DNA of 64,000 nt from Balneolaceae bacterium UBA7797 (GCA_002480645.1 DLCN01000023.1:62001-126000); one strand, 5' to 3'; shown: positions 35,201 to 43,711, counted from the stretch's first letter. Numbers and translations: made by a program. Notes: a model not told the origin generated them from the sequence alone.

Positions 35201-36631
35201 AGGACGGAACATCTTACCTTCTACTCCTTCCAGAAACAGGATAGGGGCAAATACAATAAGGATGATCAACTGTCCAAAGAAGGCAGCATTCATCATGGTG
35301 CTGCTTGCCTTGTAGGCAATTTCATTCATCTGTGTTTTACTAAAAGCACGTTTTCCGGATTTCACCCTTTTTTCAATTTCATGAACCGTGCCTTCCACTA
35401 TAATTACGGCTCCATCAACAATAATACCGAAGTCGATGGCTCCAAGGCTCATTAGATTGGCCCACACCCCGGTGGCCTTCATCATTATAAAAGCAAAAAG
35501 AAGGGAAAGCGGAATAAGTGAGGCGGTTATTAACCCTCCGCGTAAACTTCCTAAGAGTATTACCAAAACGAAAACTACAATCAATGCACCTTCCACCAGG
35601 TTTGTGGTAACTGTACTGGTGGTTCGTTCAATAAGAGCACTTCGATCAAGGAAAGGCTCAATCTTTAAACCTTCAGGCAGTGACTTTTGAATTTCAGCAA
35701 TTCTATCCTGAACGTTTTGAATGGTTGCATTCGGGTTTGAGCCTTTCAGCATCATAATAATGCCACCTACTGCTTCCTCACCATCCTGAGTAAAAGCTCC
35801 ATAACGAATTTGAGTTCCAAAGGTAACCTCTTCTGCTACATCTCTGATTAGGATGGGTAGTCCGTTTTCGTTCTTGACTACAATGTTTTCTATATCTTCA
35901 AGGCTGCGTATCAATCCTTCGCCACGAATAAAATTAGCCATCTTGTTTTTCTCGATATAGGCCCCGCCGGTATTTACATTATTCCTGGACATTGCCTCAT
36001 ATACTTCTGAAATACTAACTCCCATTGCATTTAGTTTATCAGGACTTATGGCTACTTCATATTGTTTGATGCCTCCACCGAAGGAGTTGACCTCTATAAC
36101 CCCCTCCAGGAGCACCATTTGGCGCTTAATAATCCAATCTTGTATTGTGCGCAATTCATCAGGCGTATATTCATCTTCATATGCAGGGTCCACCTGAATG
36201 GAGTACTCGTAAATTTGGCCTAATCCACTTGAAATGGGACCCATGGATGGACTTCCAAAATTCTCGGGGATCGTTTCGCCCAGTTCACTGAGTTTTTCCT
36301 GTACCAGTTGCCGGGGTAAATAGGTACCCATATCATCTTCGAAAACGATGGTAACCACGGATAACCCGAATCGGGATACCGAACGGATTTCAGTTACTCC
36401 TGGCAGGTTACCCATGGCAAGCTCCACGGGATACGTTACAAATTGTTCAATGTCTTCGGTAGATAGATTTTCCGATACCGTAATCACCTGTACCTGATTA
36501 TTTGTAATATCAGGAACCGAACCTAGATTAATGGTCATCATAGAATATAATCCTACTCCTATTAGAGACAGGATAAACAAGCCGATGATAAACTTGTTCT
36601 TAATCGAAAAGGCAATAATTTTGTTGATCAT
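32231..36631 (-). CDS. czcA: RND heavy-metal efflux pump fused to a TolC-like outer-membrane factor
   Basis: A 1466-residue fusion. Residues 1 to about 1045 are a complete CzcA/CusA-type RND pump (MINKIIAFSIKNKFIIG at the start, the charged helix SLGAIDFGIIVDGAVIIVEG). About residue 1059 a new leader begins, MASVVLLIIGGSLLLSPD, with a signal-peptidase-like site at SVQAQ. The remaining 380 residues are a TolC/OEP-family channel (ALDQAVQKAIANYPSLQAAR). An inner-membrane and an outer-membrane protein are thus made as one chain, perhaps cut by signal peptidase. The ATG at 36631 starts the pump cleanly; an in-frame ATG at 36700 would add 23 polar residues. Confidence 0.88.
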   Translation of the reverse strand: MINKIIAFSIKNKFIIGLFILSLIGVGLYSMMTINLGSVPDITNNQVQVITVSENLSTEDIEQFVTYPVELAMGNLPGVTEIRSVSRFGLSVVTIVFEDDMGTYLPRQLVQEKLSELGETIPENFGSPSMGPISSGLGQIYEYSIQVDPAYEDEYTPDELRTIQDWIIKRQMVLLEGVIEVNSFGGGIKQYEVAISPDKLNAMGVSISEVYEAMSRNNVNTGGAYIEKNKMANFIRGEGLIRSLEDIENIVVKNENGLPILIRDVAEEVTFGTQIRYGAFTQDGEEAVGGIIMMLKGSNPNATIQNVQDRIAEIQKSLPEGLKIEPFLDRSALIERTTSTVTTNLVEGALIVVFVLVILLGSLRGGLITASLIPLSLLFAFIMMKATGVWANLMSLGAIDFGIIVDGAVIIVEGTVHEIEKRVKSGKRAFSKTQMNEIAYKASSTMMNAAFFGQLIILIVFAPILFLEGVEGKMFRPMAFTFGFAVLGAIILCLTYVPMVSALFMKPSQNRKGWFARFERGLDRISNKLISFIQKGYDPVIQWSLKRKPVVIVAAILLFGGAMFTFSRMGGEFIPQLDEGDIVMQALFRPGSGLSEAIDQSKKIETTLLEEFPEIETVTARIGVADIPTDPMPMDIADMYIILDKNKENWISAESKEELIEKIKSKLDQTMIGVNFVFTQPVELRFNELLEGVREDIAVKLYGDDIDVLAEKVQEMAQIIQTIPGVGDVSPERTAGLPQMTVRYDRQKVAQYGLDITKLNQYVSSAFAGGVAGVVFEGERRFDLVIRFDEAHRTGIEDIRNLYVDLENGAQVPVKEVADISYQPGPMQISRDNTFRRSYVGVNTRGRDVESVVLDIQEKLEAELNLPPGYYITYGGEFENLQRAKNRLAIVVPIALFLIFVLLYFALESFSQSVMIYLAIPLASIGGVFFLALRGMDFSISAGVGFIVLFGVAVLNGLVLVSRFNSLKIEGVMDLQERILTGTKERLRPILLTATAAIMGFLPMAFSTTAGAEVQRPLATVVIGGLISVTLLTLVVLPILYAYIEKRKMRKHKPGSTSMASVVLLIIGGSLLLSPDSVQAQEQVLNDTLPQIALDQAVQKAIANYPSLQAARLEIDNRQALQKTAWDFGDTNLFTGGEEFGNGSDGVTTKFGIQQQFDLFGVLPRINHRNEQTELARLNYELSELELRLRVKQDWSMVFIAKKQYEIYNRLNQQFRDIARAAELKLETEEISRLEYLNIMNQANQFALQTEQAYRDYGAAVQAFNKWFKGDTLYTVQSASTEQLIQPLQAGSTFVHPLIAIHQQKIDVAEASIKEQRSQFLPSFQASYGWQEIAGQGGFNSYEIGIRLPVFFWSKAGKTQSARIERNIARQNLDQAQREFNSTYNSIRENYQKWLRSWEYYRQEALPLAKEQQQGAITSYEEGAIDYVAFFQSIRDAIRIEIDSWNAFGNYLNSHFQLEYYLNKTQ

Positions 36632-36781
36632 GTTGACAGCTGTGTGAATATAGATTAGTCTTTGATGCCGATCTTTTTCAAATACTTTGGCTGAAACCAC
36701 AGAATGACCAGAGGTTAAACAGCTCGTTGAAAAAAATGGATGGGGCAGAATTTGTTTCTGCTAAATAGAGAAAGGCAGGTA

Positions 36782-37213
36782 TTAAATCAGAAGTTGCGTG
36801 ACTTTAATAACCTTAAGAGTTATTGGAGGGGATAAATTGTCTTTTAGATATACAGGTAACGTAATTTGAACAACAGGGTCACCATAGTTCCCAAACAAAT
36901 AAGGAATGATTGGAAACATAAACTTACAGTCCGGGCACTCATTTCTTAACAGTGCATCATCATAGCAGCACTGATTTTGAAATTGATGGTGCTTTTTTTC
37001 AACTGTTTTGTACTCAGAATTAGTCTCTTCTGAATGTTGTAATACCATATCAAAACAGCCTTTATCTAAGTTGTAGGTAGAGGAAACATCATGAGTACTT
37101 GCTAATACAGAAACACTTAAGGGTAGAAAAAAGAAAAACCCTGCCCATGAAAAAAGAAAAGATGCGATTGTCGCAATATTCAATCTCCGTATGTGTGTCC
37201 TGAAAAAGTGCAA
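36782..37213 (-). CDS. secreted Cys/His-containing protein heading the second RND operon
   Basis: A 143-residue protein with an N-terminal hydrophobic segment (IASFLFSWAGFFFFLPLSVSVLA) that may be a signal peptide or anchor. The mature part has a lone CFDM, a basic and His stretch (VEKKHHQFQNQCCYDD), a CPDC pair and a PP near the end (LSPPITLK). The order of C, CC and PP recalls small periplasmic proteins (HYC_CC_PP type) found before metal RND operons in Bacteroidota, but the match is loose. It precedes the pump gene by 150 bp and follows a possible Fur-type operator. Metal binding is inferred. Confidence 0.6.
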   Translation of the reverse strand: MHFFRTHIRRLNIATIASFLFSWAGFFFFLPLSVSVLASTHDVSSTYNLDKGCFDMVLQHSEETNSEYKTVEKKHHQFQNQCCYDDALLRNECPDCKFMFPIIPYLFGNYGDPVVQITLPVYLKDNLSPPITLKVIKVTQLLI

Positions 37214-37272
37214 TTTTTTTTAGGGAAATTATTGTGATTAAAAAGAATACAGATGATAAGGATTATATGTTA

Positions 37273-37287
37273 TGCAACTCAATTGCA
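37273..37287 (-). promoter_or_regulatory. possible Fur-family operator palindrome
   Basis: TGCAACTCAATTGCA is a perfect 5-5-5 palindrome (TGCAA, 5 bp, TTGCA), placed between the Fur-family gene (stop at 37292) and the next gene of the same strand (start 37213), about 60 bp before that start. Position and symmetry fit an operator for the adjacent Fur-family regulator. I see no second copy in the window. Confidence 0.45.
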
Positions 37288-37291
37288 AAGA

Positions 37292-37711
37292 TCAGGAAGA
37301 ACAGGAAGGGCAGCTCCCGGTAATTACAAAACTCCCATGAGATGGGATAAAATTTTCAGGTAGATCATAATGAGGAATACCCAGATGTGGAAAGCAAAAC
37401 GTTTGTTCACAAGAGGTGCAATAGAAATGAACGTGTACATCATCTGGATATGAACAGGTGCAGTTTTCAGAACAAAGCGCATATTTTGTTATTCCACTTG
37501 CATCGTTGATTTGATGCACCAAACCATGTTCCAGAAATGTTTTTAAAGTACGATAAAGCGTTGTCCGGTCTGCATGGGTAAACGTTTCTTCAAGATCTGG
37601 CAGGCCTAAAGCCGACTTATTTTCAACCATAAAGCTAAGAATTCGTATACGCATAGCAGTCGGCTGTATATTTCTGCTCAGTAATCGTTGCTCATGATTA
37701 GTCATATTCAT
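37292..37711 (-). CDS. Fur-family metal-responsive regulator
   Basis: A 139-residue Fur-family protein. The winged helix (about 8-80) contains TTLYRTLKTFLEHGLVHQI, and the dimer domain holds HVHFYCTSCEQTFCF (the CxxC of the structural zinc site) and a closing CPSCSS pair. The extra cysteines CSENCTC in the hinge are unusual for Fur. It could be Zur-like. It reads toward the second RND operon, and the palindrome at 37273 lies just after its stop, so it may control that operon. The nearby zinc-type exporters suggest zinc as the signal; this is inferred. Confidence 0.85.
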   Translation of the reverse strand: MNMTNHEQRLLSRNIQPTAMRIRILSFMVENKSALGLPDLEETFTHADRTTLYRTLKTFLEHGLVHQINDASGITKYALCSENCTCSYPDDVHVHFYCTSCEQTFCFPHLGIPHYDLPENFIPSHGSFVITGSCPSCSS

Positions 37712-37907
37712 TGAAATAAATATTCGTTGATTAATGTGTACAAATAAAATTCATACATAGGGCTGCATGTATAAATTCTCTCAATGCAATTCTAAATTAC
37801 CACTAAAATCTTTGAGACTCATATTTATTGATCTTGATAAAAATATATGGGTTCAGAGCAGTTATCTTGACGTTTCCAAAATTCTAAATAAGTGAAAGAT
37901 TGGCAAG

Positions 37908-39122
37908 CTATAACACATTGACCCTTTCCTGATTTACTGATTCGGATTGCTTTTTGATACTCCGAAATCCCAACAAAAAAAGAAGAGGCAAAATTGCAGA
38001 GGGAATCTGTTGAGGAATAAATGACCAGCTTAGGAGAAAGAACAGAAGGATAGCTGCATATAGTACCAAAAACACTTTATAATTTTCTGAAAGTCGTTTA
38101 CTGCCTGTAAAAGAAAATATAAAGGCCGGCAAGGCCGGGGCAGACCACACTATATTCCAATTCCATTTGGTTGAGGGATACGAAGAAAGAAGCCATAAGG
38201 TAAAGATCAACACACCAATCAACCCAATTATCCCGAATAACAGACGGTCGAACCAAAACCAGAATGTGTGATTAGTTCTATAGAAAAACCCGGCAAGCAG
38301 GCTTGTAATCAGCAAAAACCAAAAGCTTAAAGTGGGGCTTACTCTCGCAGGACTAATGACAGACCGTTTCTGAGGAGCATAAAATCTCTGCTCTGAAACC
38401 AAGGCAAGACTTGTATCAGCTTGCTGTATCCGAGCGTGTGAAAATCCCTCTTTTAACAGGTCGGGTAAGAACAGCGTTTCCGACTCGGGTGGGTTGCGGT
38501 CGGCGGGAGCACCCAACAGCAAGTTAATCCCAAATTTTACCCAGGAAACGGATTTCACGTAGGGATTAATAAACTGCCGAAAACTATTCTTTGCCGAATT
38601 TTGCGGCTCTTGAAAATGGATTGAATCCCCAGCTACTGCCTTGACAGCCTCATAGATCCGGGTGGTACAGTTATCATAGAAGAACTCATAGGAATAATAT
38701 CGATTTTCGGGCCGGGCGTTATTCTCCAAAAAATCATACAAGCGTTTGGTTTGATTCTCTGTTAGATTTAATCGCTGTTCAGTAATAATGCGGCCGTCAT
38801 TCAAATATGCTTTTTTTGCATTCTCAAACTTGTTCACCGAAAGAAAATATCGCAGATCGCCGAGGGCAAATTTCCAATAAAACCCTGGAGCGTTGAAATC
38901 AAAAGTACCATAATTATATGCGCGATCTACACCTGCTTCCGGGTCGTAAATGCGCAAGGCAGTATGGCCAAACAAAGTGTACAATTCAGCACCGGAAGAA
39001 GTCGTAAGGAGACTGACCTGAGCTTCCGGCGAAAGTTTAGGTTGCCCGGCGTCTACAGAAGAAGTTGCTGCAATAAATAGTATCAGGAAAAAGCTTACTG
39101 CTTTAGTTATAGTGTGCAACAT
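37908..39122 (-). CDS. DUF4105 membrane protein
   Basis: A 404-residue protein of the DUF4105 (Lnb-like periplasmic) family. After a signal peptide the domain spans about residues 30-235, with ELYTLFGHTALRIYDP, YNYGTFDF and the YDNCTTRIYEAV segment, whose histidine and cysteine suggest a papain/NlpC-like hydrolase fold. The C-terminal third has about five membrane helices. It starts 30 bp after the P-type ATPase gene, so the two may share a transcript, though no functional link is known. The substrate is unknown. Confidence 0.8.
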   Translation of the reverse strand: MLHTITKAVSFFLILFIAATSSVDAGQPKLSPEAQVSLLTTSSGAELYTLFGHTALRIYDPEAGVDRAYNYGTFDFNAPGFYWKFALGDLRYFLSVNKFENAKKAYLNDGRIITEQRLNLTENQTKRLYDFLENNARPENRYYSYEFFYDNCTTRIYEAVKAVAGDSIHFQEPQNSAKNSFRQFINPYVKSVSWVKFGINLLLGAPADRNPPESETLFLPDLLKEGFSHARIQQADTSLALVSEQRFYAPQKRSVISPARVSPTLSFWFLLITSLLAGFFYRTNHTFWFWFDRLLFGIIGLIGVLIFTLWLLSSYPSTKWNWNIVWSAPALPAFIFSFTGSKRLSENYKVFLVLYAAILLFFLLSWSFIPQQIPSAILPLLFLLGFRSIKKQSESVNQERVNVL

Positions 39123-39152
39123 ATTGGCCGAGCTAATTTATCTTTGAATAGG

Positions 39153-41747
39153 TTAGGATTTGTAAGCTAACAACCTCAACGCATTAAATACCACAACTAC
39201 TGTTGACCCTTCGTGGCCGATGACTGCCCAACCCATGCTCAGGCCAAAAATCGTAGCTGGCACAAGCAGAGCCACCATACCCAGGCTGATCCACAGGTTC
39301 TGCTTGATGATCGATTTGGTTTTGCGGCTCAGTCCGATAGCAAACGGAAGAACGGAAATCTTGTCGGCCATTAAAGCTACATCGGCTGTTTCAAGGGCCA
39401 CATCTGATCCGGCTGCTCCCATAGCAATGCCCACTGTGCTGTTGGCCATGGCCGGAGCATCGTTGACGCCATCGCCTACCATCGCTACGTCGCCTTCCTC
39501 TTCACGAAGCTTTTTGACAGCTTCCACCTTGTCTTCAGGCAGTAAATTACCTTTTGGGTCGTCGATACCGATCTCTTTAGCAACAGCATCGGCCACCCGC
39601 TGATTGTCGCCCGTAAGCATGATCAGGTGTGTCAAGCCCATGTCCCGCAGTTTTTGAATAACCTCCTTGGCATCCTCTCGTGGGGTATCCATCAGCCCAA
39701 GCATACCAAGATATCGATCACCATGACGAACAATCATAGTCGTTTTCCCTTCTCCTTCCAATTCTTCTACACTTCGTTTAAGGTCTTCAGAGAGTTTAAT
39801 GCCATCGGCCTCTTCAAATAGCTCCGCATTCCCGATATACACTGTTATATCTTTAATCGTTGCTTTTACTCCCCGCCCTGTAATGGATTCAAGATCTTCG
39901 GCTTCGGGAAAATCAGTTTCCCCTAACTTCTCTTTTCCATCACGCACCACGGCATCAGCGAGGGGGTGATCACTTAAACTTTCTACAGCTACAGCTACTT
40001 TTAACAACTCGTTTTCCTCCGTATCACCAAAGGTGATCACATCAGTAAGTCTGGGCTCGCCTTCTGTGAGGGTTCCGGTTTTATCAAAAGCTAACGCCTT
40101 TAATATTCCAAGGTTTTCAAGGGGGCGACCGCCTTTTATCAGAACTCCACCTCTTGCGGCTCGTCCTACACCGCTAAGCACTGCGCTGGGCGTAGAAATA
40201 GCCAGTGCACAGGGACTTGCTGCCACAAGAACCGCCATGGCCCGATAAAAACTTGCTGAAAAAGATTCATCTATAACCAGAAAAGCAAAATTCAATATCA
40301 CCACTAATACTAACACGGACGGTACAAAATACTTTTCAAATTTGTCGGTGAACTGCTGGGTGGGGGACTTCTGGGCTTCGGCTTCGTTAACCAGCTTGAT
40401 CAGGCGAGAAAGTGTGGAATCTTTGGAAAGTTTTGTCACCTTTACCTCCAGACTTCCATTTCCATTGATGGTGCCGGCAAACACGCGGTGCTTATCGTCA
40501 ATAGAATCTGCTTCATCGTCGATGGATTCAGGATCGTCATATTCCATCTTGTCTACCGGTACGCTTTCTCCTGTGATGGGTGCCTGGTTTACACTGCTTT
40601 CTCCATTGATAATCACCCCGTCGGCAGAAATTTTACTGTTCGGTTTGATGACAATTACATCTCCAACCTGCAACTCCTCAACAGGTACCTCTTCGGTGGT
40701 TCCATCTTTTTTTCGCAGAGCGGTTTTTGGCGCAAGGTCAGCAAGCCCTTTGATGGCATCTCGTGCTCTGCCCATGGCGTAGTGTTCCAGCGAATGTCCA
40801 AGGCTGAACAGAAACAGCAGTAGCGCCCCCTCAGCCCACTCCCCAAGGATTGCAGCTCCAATCGCGGCAACCAGCATCAGGAAATCGATCTGAAAGTTGC
40901 CTGCCCTTATCTCGGTCCAGGCTTCCTGAACGATGTAGTATCCGCCAAAGAAGTAAGCTCCCACATACAGTACCAGCGATACCCAGCCGGGAATAGCGCT
41001 CACATAAGAGAGGCCGAAACCTGTGGCAAGCAGCCCACCGCATGTCAGCGAAAAGATCAGCTCGGTTTTTTCGCCGAAGATGCCGCCGTGGGCGTGGGTA
41101 TGATCGTGCGACTCTTCGTCTTCATAATCCGAATCGTGATCATGCTCATGGCTATCATCTTCATGTTTAGCCTCACTTTCCTCATGATTCTCTTCATTTT
41201 TGGCAGGTGGTTTTTCTATATCATTGTTCATTTTTTGGCTTCTATCCAATGACTTAGATTCCTTCTTAAGAAGAGTTTCACCCTCTTCATTTCGGTGTTT
41301 GAGTGATGCGGGCTTAATGCTGAGCCCCATATCTTGAAGAGCAATCATCAAATCTTTAATTGTAGTCTTGCTTTTGTCGAATTCCATTCGAATCCATCCG
41401 CTGGACCCGGCAAAGGCATCAACTACACCCTCCAATTCATTTAGCATACGGGTAATGCTTCGGGCATGACGGGCATGTCTGTTTCCAACTACTTCAACCA
41501 ACAAGTGACCGAATTTATCGTGCAGTTGAGCCCCGGTCTGTTCGGCAATACTTTTTATTCGATGCAGTGTAATGACATCAGGATCAAAATGAATGCAAAG
41601 CTGGGGCGGATTTTCTTCGCTTTTGACATGCACCCGAAAAATACCTTCCCGCCCCTCTAAGGTTCCGGTTAACCTGGACACACATTGATCTTTTAAATCA
41701 GGTATTTCAGGCAATAAAACAGGTAAATCAAGTTTAAGTTTTTCCAT
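39153..41747 (-). CDS. P1B-type heavy-metal ATPase with double HMA-like N terminus
   Basis: An 864-residue metal-exporting ATPase. Residues 1-155 hold two ferredoxin-like HMA folds without CxxC motifs. Residues about 165-220 are rich in His, Asp and Glu. The catalytic parts are complete: DKTGTLTEGEP with the phosphorylated Asp, SDHPLADAVV, MLTGDN and GDGVNDAPAM. The intramembrane motif is SPCALAIS instead of CPC, and the last helix has IGHEGSTVVVVFNALRLL; SPC together with HEGxT are P1B-4 hallmarks (CoaT/CtpD type, cobalt and zinc). General names such as ZntA would also be used for it. It probably exports divalent metal from the cytoplasm. Confidence 0.9.
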   Translation of the reverse strand: MEKLKLDLPVLLPEIPDLKDQCVSRLTGTLEGREGIFRVHVKSEENPPQLCIHFDPDVITLHRIKSIAEQTGAQLHDKFGHLLVEVVGNRHARHARSITRMLNELEGVVDAFAGSSGWIRMEFDKSKTTIKDLMIALQDMGLSIKPASLKHRNEEGETLLKKESKSLDRSQKMNNDIEKPPAKNEENHEESEAKHEDDSHEHDHDSDYEDEESHDHTHAHGGIFGEKTELIFSLTCGGLLATGFGLSYVSAIPGWVSLVLYVGAYFFGGYYIVQEAWTEIRAGNFQIDFLMLVAAIGAAILGEWAEGALLLFLFSLGHSLEHYAMGRARDAIKGLADLAPKTALRKKDGTTEEVPVEELQVGDVIVIKPNSKISADGVIINGESSVNQAPITGESVPVDKMEYDDPESIDDEADSIDDKHRVFAGTINGNGSLEVKVTKLSKDSTLSRLIKLVNEAEAQKSPTQQFTDKFEKYFVPSVLVLVVILNFAFLVIDESFSASFYRAMAVLVAASPCALAISTPSAVLSGVGRAARGGVLIKGGRPLENLGILKALAFDKTGTLTEGEPRLTDVITFGDTEENELLKVAVAVESLSDHPLADAVVRDGKEKLGETDFPEAEDLESITGRGVKATIKDITVYIGNAELFEEADGIKLSEDLKRSVEELEGEGKTTMIVRHGDRYLGMLGLMDTPREDAKEVIQKLRDMGLTHLIMLTGDNQRVADAVAKEIGIDDPKGNLLPEDKVEAVKKLREEEGDVAMVGDGVNDAPAMANSTVGIAMGAAGSDVALETADVALMADKISVLPFAIGLSRKTKSIIKQNLWISLGMVALLVPATIFGLSMGWAVIGHEGSTVVVVFNALRLLAYKS

Positions 41748-41800
41748 AATGTCCTAATTTGAGTTAAAAAAGCTGAACCAGGATTCAACCTAATCCAGCT

Positions 41801-41841
41801 TGTGAATAGCTGTAACGGTGCATTCTTATGTACTATTCACA
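41801..41841. repeat. 9-bp inverted repeat before the P-type ATPase gene
   Basis: TGTGAATAG (41801-41809) and CTATTCACA (41833-41841) are exact inverted copies 23 bp apart, 54-94 bp upstream of the ATPase start. It could be an operator pair or a leader RNA stem. Next to it, AAGCTG and CAGCTT with a following T6 on the minus strand (41765-41801) look like an imperfect terminator for the 41884-42228 gene. Confidence 0.45.
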
Positions 41842-41883
41842 TAATTTTGTACAGGTACTTTATTCGTGTGTATTGTTAATCCA

Positions 41884-42228
41884 CTACCATCCCTTGTCGG
41901 CTTCTTCTGTATAAAAGTATTTAAGTTCTTCTTTGCTTATTGCATCGACCAATTGTGTTCCCCATTCCTGCCATTTCTTTTCACCAACAATAGCAATTCG
42001 GTCGAAATATCCAATGTAGTCCGCATCAAGATTTAAATCTTTCCAGGCTGCGGCTACACTTTCCCACCCTTTAAAGCCCTGCATACTAATATAAAGGTGA
42101 GGATCGTCAGATTGAGAAATATGATTTTTTAACATGGGAATAAGTTCATCAAGATCCTGCTTTGTCAATTTTCCTGAAATATTCAAAACCAAAACTGACG
42201 AATCACTAAGTTCACTAACTTCGATCAT
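41884..42228 (-). CDS. SpoIIAA-like (STAS/SEC14) domain protein
   Basis: A 114-residue soluble protein made of one SpoIIAA-like domain. Typical segments are VLVLNISGKLTKQDLDELIP, SMQGFKGWESVAAAWKDL, FDRIAIVGEKKWQEWGTQL and the closing KYFYTEEADKGW. Members occur beside stress and transport genes; they may bind lipid or act in signalling, without a settled function. It stands alone between the ATPase gene and the divergent rhomboid gene. Confidence 0.8.
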   Translation of the reverse strand: MIEVSELSDSSVLVLNISGKLTKQDLDELIPMLKNHISQSDDPHLYISMQGFKGWESVAAAWKDLNLDADYIGYFDRIAIVGEKKWQEWGTQLVDAISKEELKYFYTEEADKGW

Positions 42229-42417
42229 AATCGTTTTCGATCATTCCTGTACTGTTGCTAATTATTTACCATAATGTACAATACTACCTCTGTTGAGTCT
42301 TGCAGATTTATGTGGTACTTGTGCAGGATTTTGCTGTTAAGCTGACTTCACGAAACTTAAAGAGACTACCACAGGTTTAAGATTTACAAGAAAAAGTTAA
42401 CAGTAAAGACTTCAACT

Positions 42418-43038
42418 TTGAATTATCAAAACGATCAATATCAACCAAACTCACAATTTTCTGTATTCCCAACCGCGGTTAAAAACTTACTTATCATAAA
42501 CGCGTTGGTTTTCATAGGGTTGAATATTCCGGGTTTAGGTAACTTTCTATACCAATTGGGGGCACTTTGGCCTCTCGATTCCGGAAAGTTTGAAATATGG
42601 CAGCCGGTGAGCTATCTCTTCCTGCACGCAGGGTTTGCGCACATCTTTTTTAATCTCTTCGCATTATGGATGTTTGGCCAAGCCATTGAAAACTATTGGG
42701 GTTCTAAACGATTTACTATCTATTATTTTATAACAGGAATTGGGGCTGCAATTATTCAATTGATATTTGTAAATGCCAACGTTCCTACCGTTGGCGCATC
42801 AGGGGCGGTTTATGGAATTTTGCTTGCCTTTGGTATGATGTTTCCAAATCGTTATATCGTGCTTCTTATCCCTCCAATACCCATTAAAGCTAAATATTTT
42901 GTAGCCATATTTGGAGGCATTGAGCTAATGAACGGAGTATTAGGCACACAGGCCGGAGTAGCCAATTTTGCACATCTGGGTGGAATGCTATTTGGGTACG
43001 CCTTAATTAAATTTTGGAGACTAAAGAAGCGAGGGTAA
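42418..43038 (+). CDS. rhomboid-family intramembrane serine protease, TTG start
   Basis: A 206-residue membrane protease of the rhomboid family with six predicted helices. The catalytic serine lies in GASGAVYG (about residue 128) and the catalytic histidine in FAHLGGMLFGY (about 184). The family's HAGFAHIFFNLFALWMFG segment in the second helix is present. The open frame begins with TTG; the next ATG would remove the first helix, so TTG is the better start. It is the only plus-strand gene between 28 and 53 kb. Substrate unknown. Confidence 0.9.
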   Translation: MNYQNDQYQPNSQFSVFPTAVKNLLIINALVFIGLNIPGLGNFLYQLGALWPLDSGKFEIWQPVSYLFLHAGFAHIFFNLFALWMFGQAIENYWGSKRFTIYYFITGIGAAIIQLIFVNANVPTVGASGAVYGILLAFGMMFPNRYIVLLIPPIPIKAKYFVAIFGGIELMNGVLGTQAGVANFAHLGGMLFGYALIKFWRLKKRG

Positions 43039-43057
43039 TAGATAAAGCTTTTTATAT

Positions 43058-43711
43058 TCAAGCTGTTCCGGAACAAATATAGACAGCTCCGAAGTAATAC
43101 TCCTTCATTTCTGATTGCTGAAAATGGTGTTCCATAGATTTCCATGGAGTTCTTTTCGTGTGAGCCTTTCGTACTCCATAGGTCTTGAGTAATGAAAGAG
43201 TGACATCTACTAACCATTCAGGCCACTTTTCCGGCTTCTTGAATTCAAAGATAGACATTCGTTTTCCCGCCTCAAGAGTATTCGCAACGTACTGTATGAT
43301 TTGATCATATTCTGGCGACATAGTTAATGCAGCAGTAGAAAGCACAGCATCCGTATGTTCTGGAATAGCAAAATCAGCCATATCTGACTCGACCAGTTGC
43401 ACATTTTTCCAACCGTGTCGTCGTACCCGTGTCTGTGCTTTATCTAACATTGATTTCGATATATCAACGCCAATGATTGTGCCTTTATAACCGACCATTC
43501 GCTGGAGTATGGAAAAATTTATTCCTGTACCACATCCCAAGTCAATAACAGTATCTCCCAGTTTTAGCGATAATCCTTTAATAGCCTCTCTTCTGTAAAA
43601 CTGATACTGAAACCCAATCAGGTTAAACAACCAAAGTGAAAGGTCGTATCGGTCCGCCCAATCACTGTAAATTTCTTTGATTTGTTTTTTTGAAAGTATT
43701 TCTTGATCCAT
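43058..43711 (-). CDS. class I SAM-dependent methyltransferase
   Basis: A 217-residue methyltransferase. The AdoMet motif VIDLGCGTGINFSIL (about 50-65), the acidic residue in GVDISKSML and the VESDMADF segment are present. It resembles UbiE/phospholipid-type enzymes (YDLSLWLFNLIGFQYQFYR near the start), so a lipid or quinone substrate is possible. It is not an arsenite methyltransferase: the required cysteine set is missing. It follows the HMA-like gene by 43 bp and converges on the rhomboid gene. Confidence 0.8.
   Translation of the reverse strand: MDQEILSKKQIKEIYSDWADRYDLSLWLFNLIGFQYQFYRREAIKGLSLKLGDTVIDLGCGTGINFSILQRMVGYKGTIIGVDISKSMLDKAQTRVRRHGWKNVQLVESDMADFAIPEHTDAVLSTAALTMSPEYDQIIQYVANTLEAGKRMSIFEFKKPEKWPEWLVDVTLSLLKTYGVRKAHTKRTPWKSMEHHFQQSEMKEYYFGAVYICSGTA

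Noticed and set aside
33266..35690. Several open frames of 100-120 codons on the plus strand opposite the RND-TolC gene.
   Set aside because: They are antisense to well conserved coding sequence, have no start signals and give compositionally odd proteins. They reflect codon use of the real gene.
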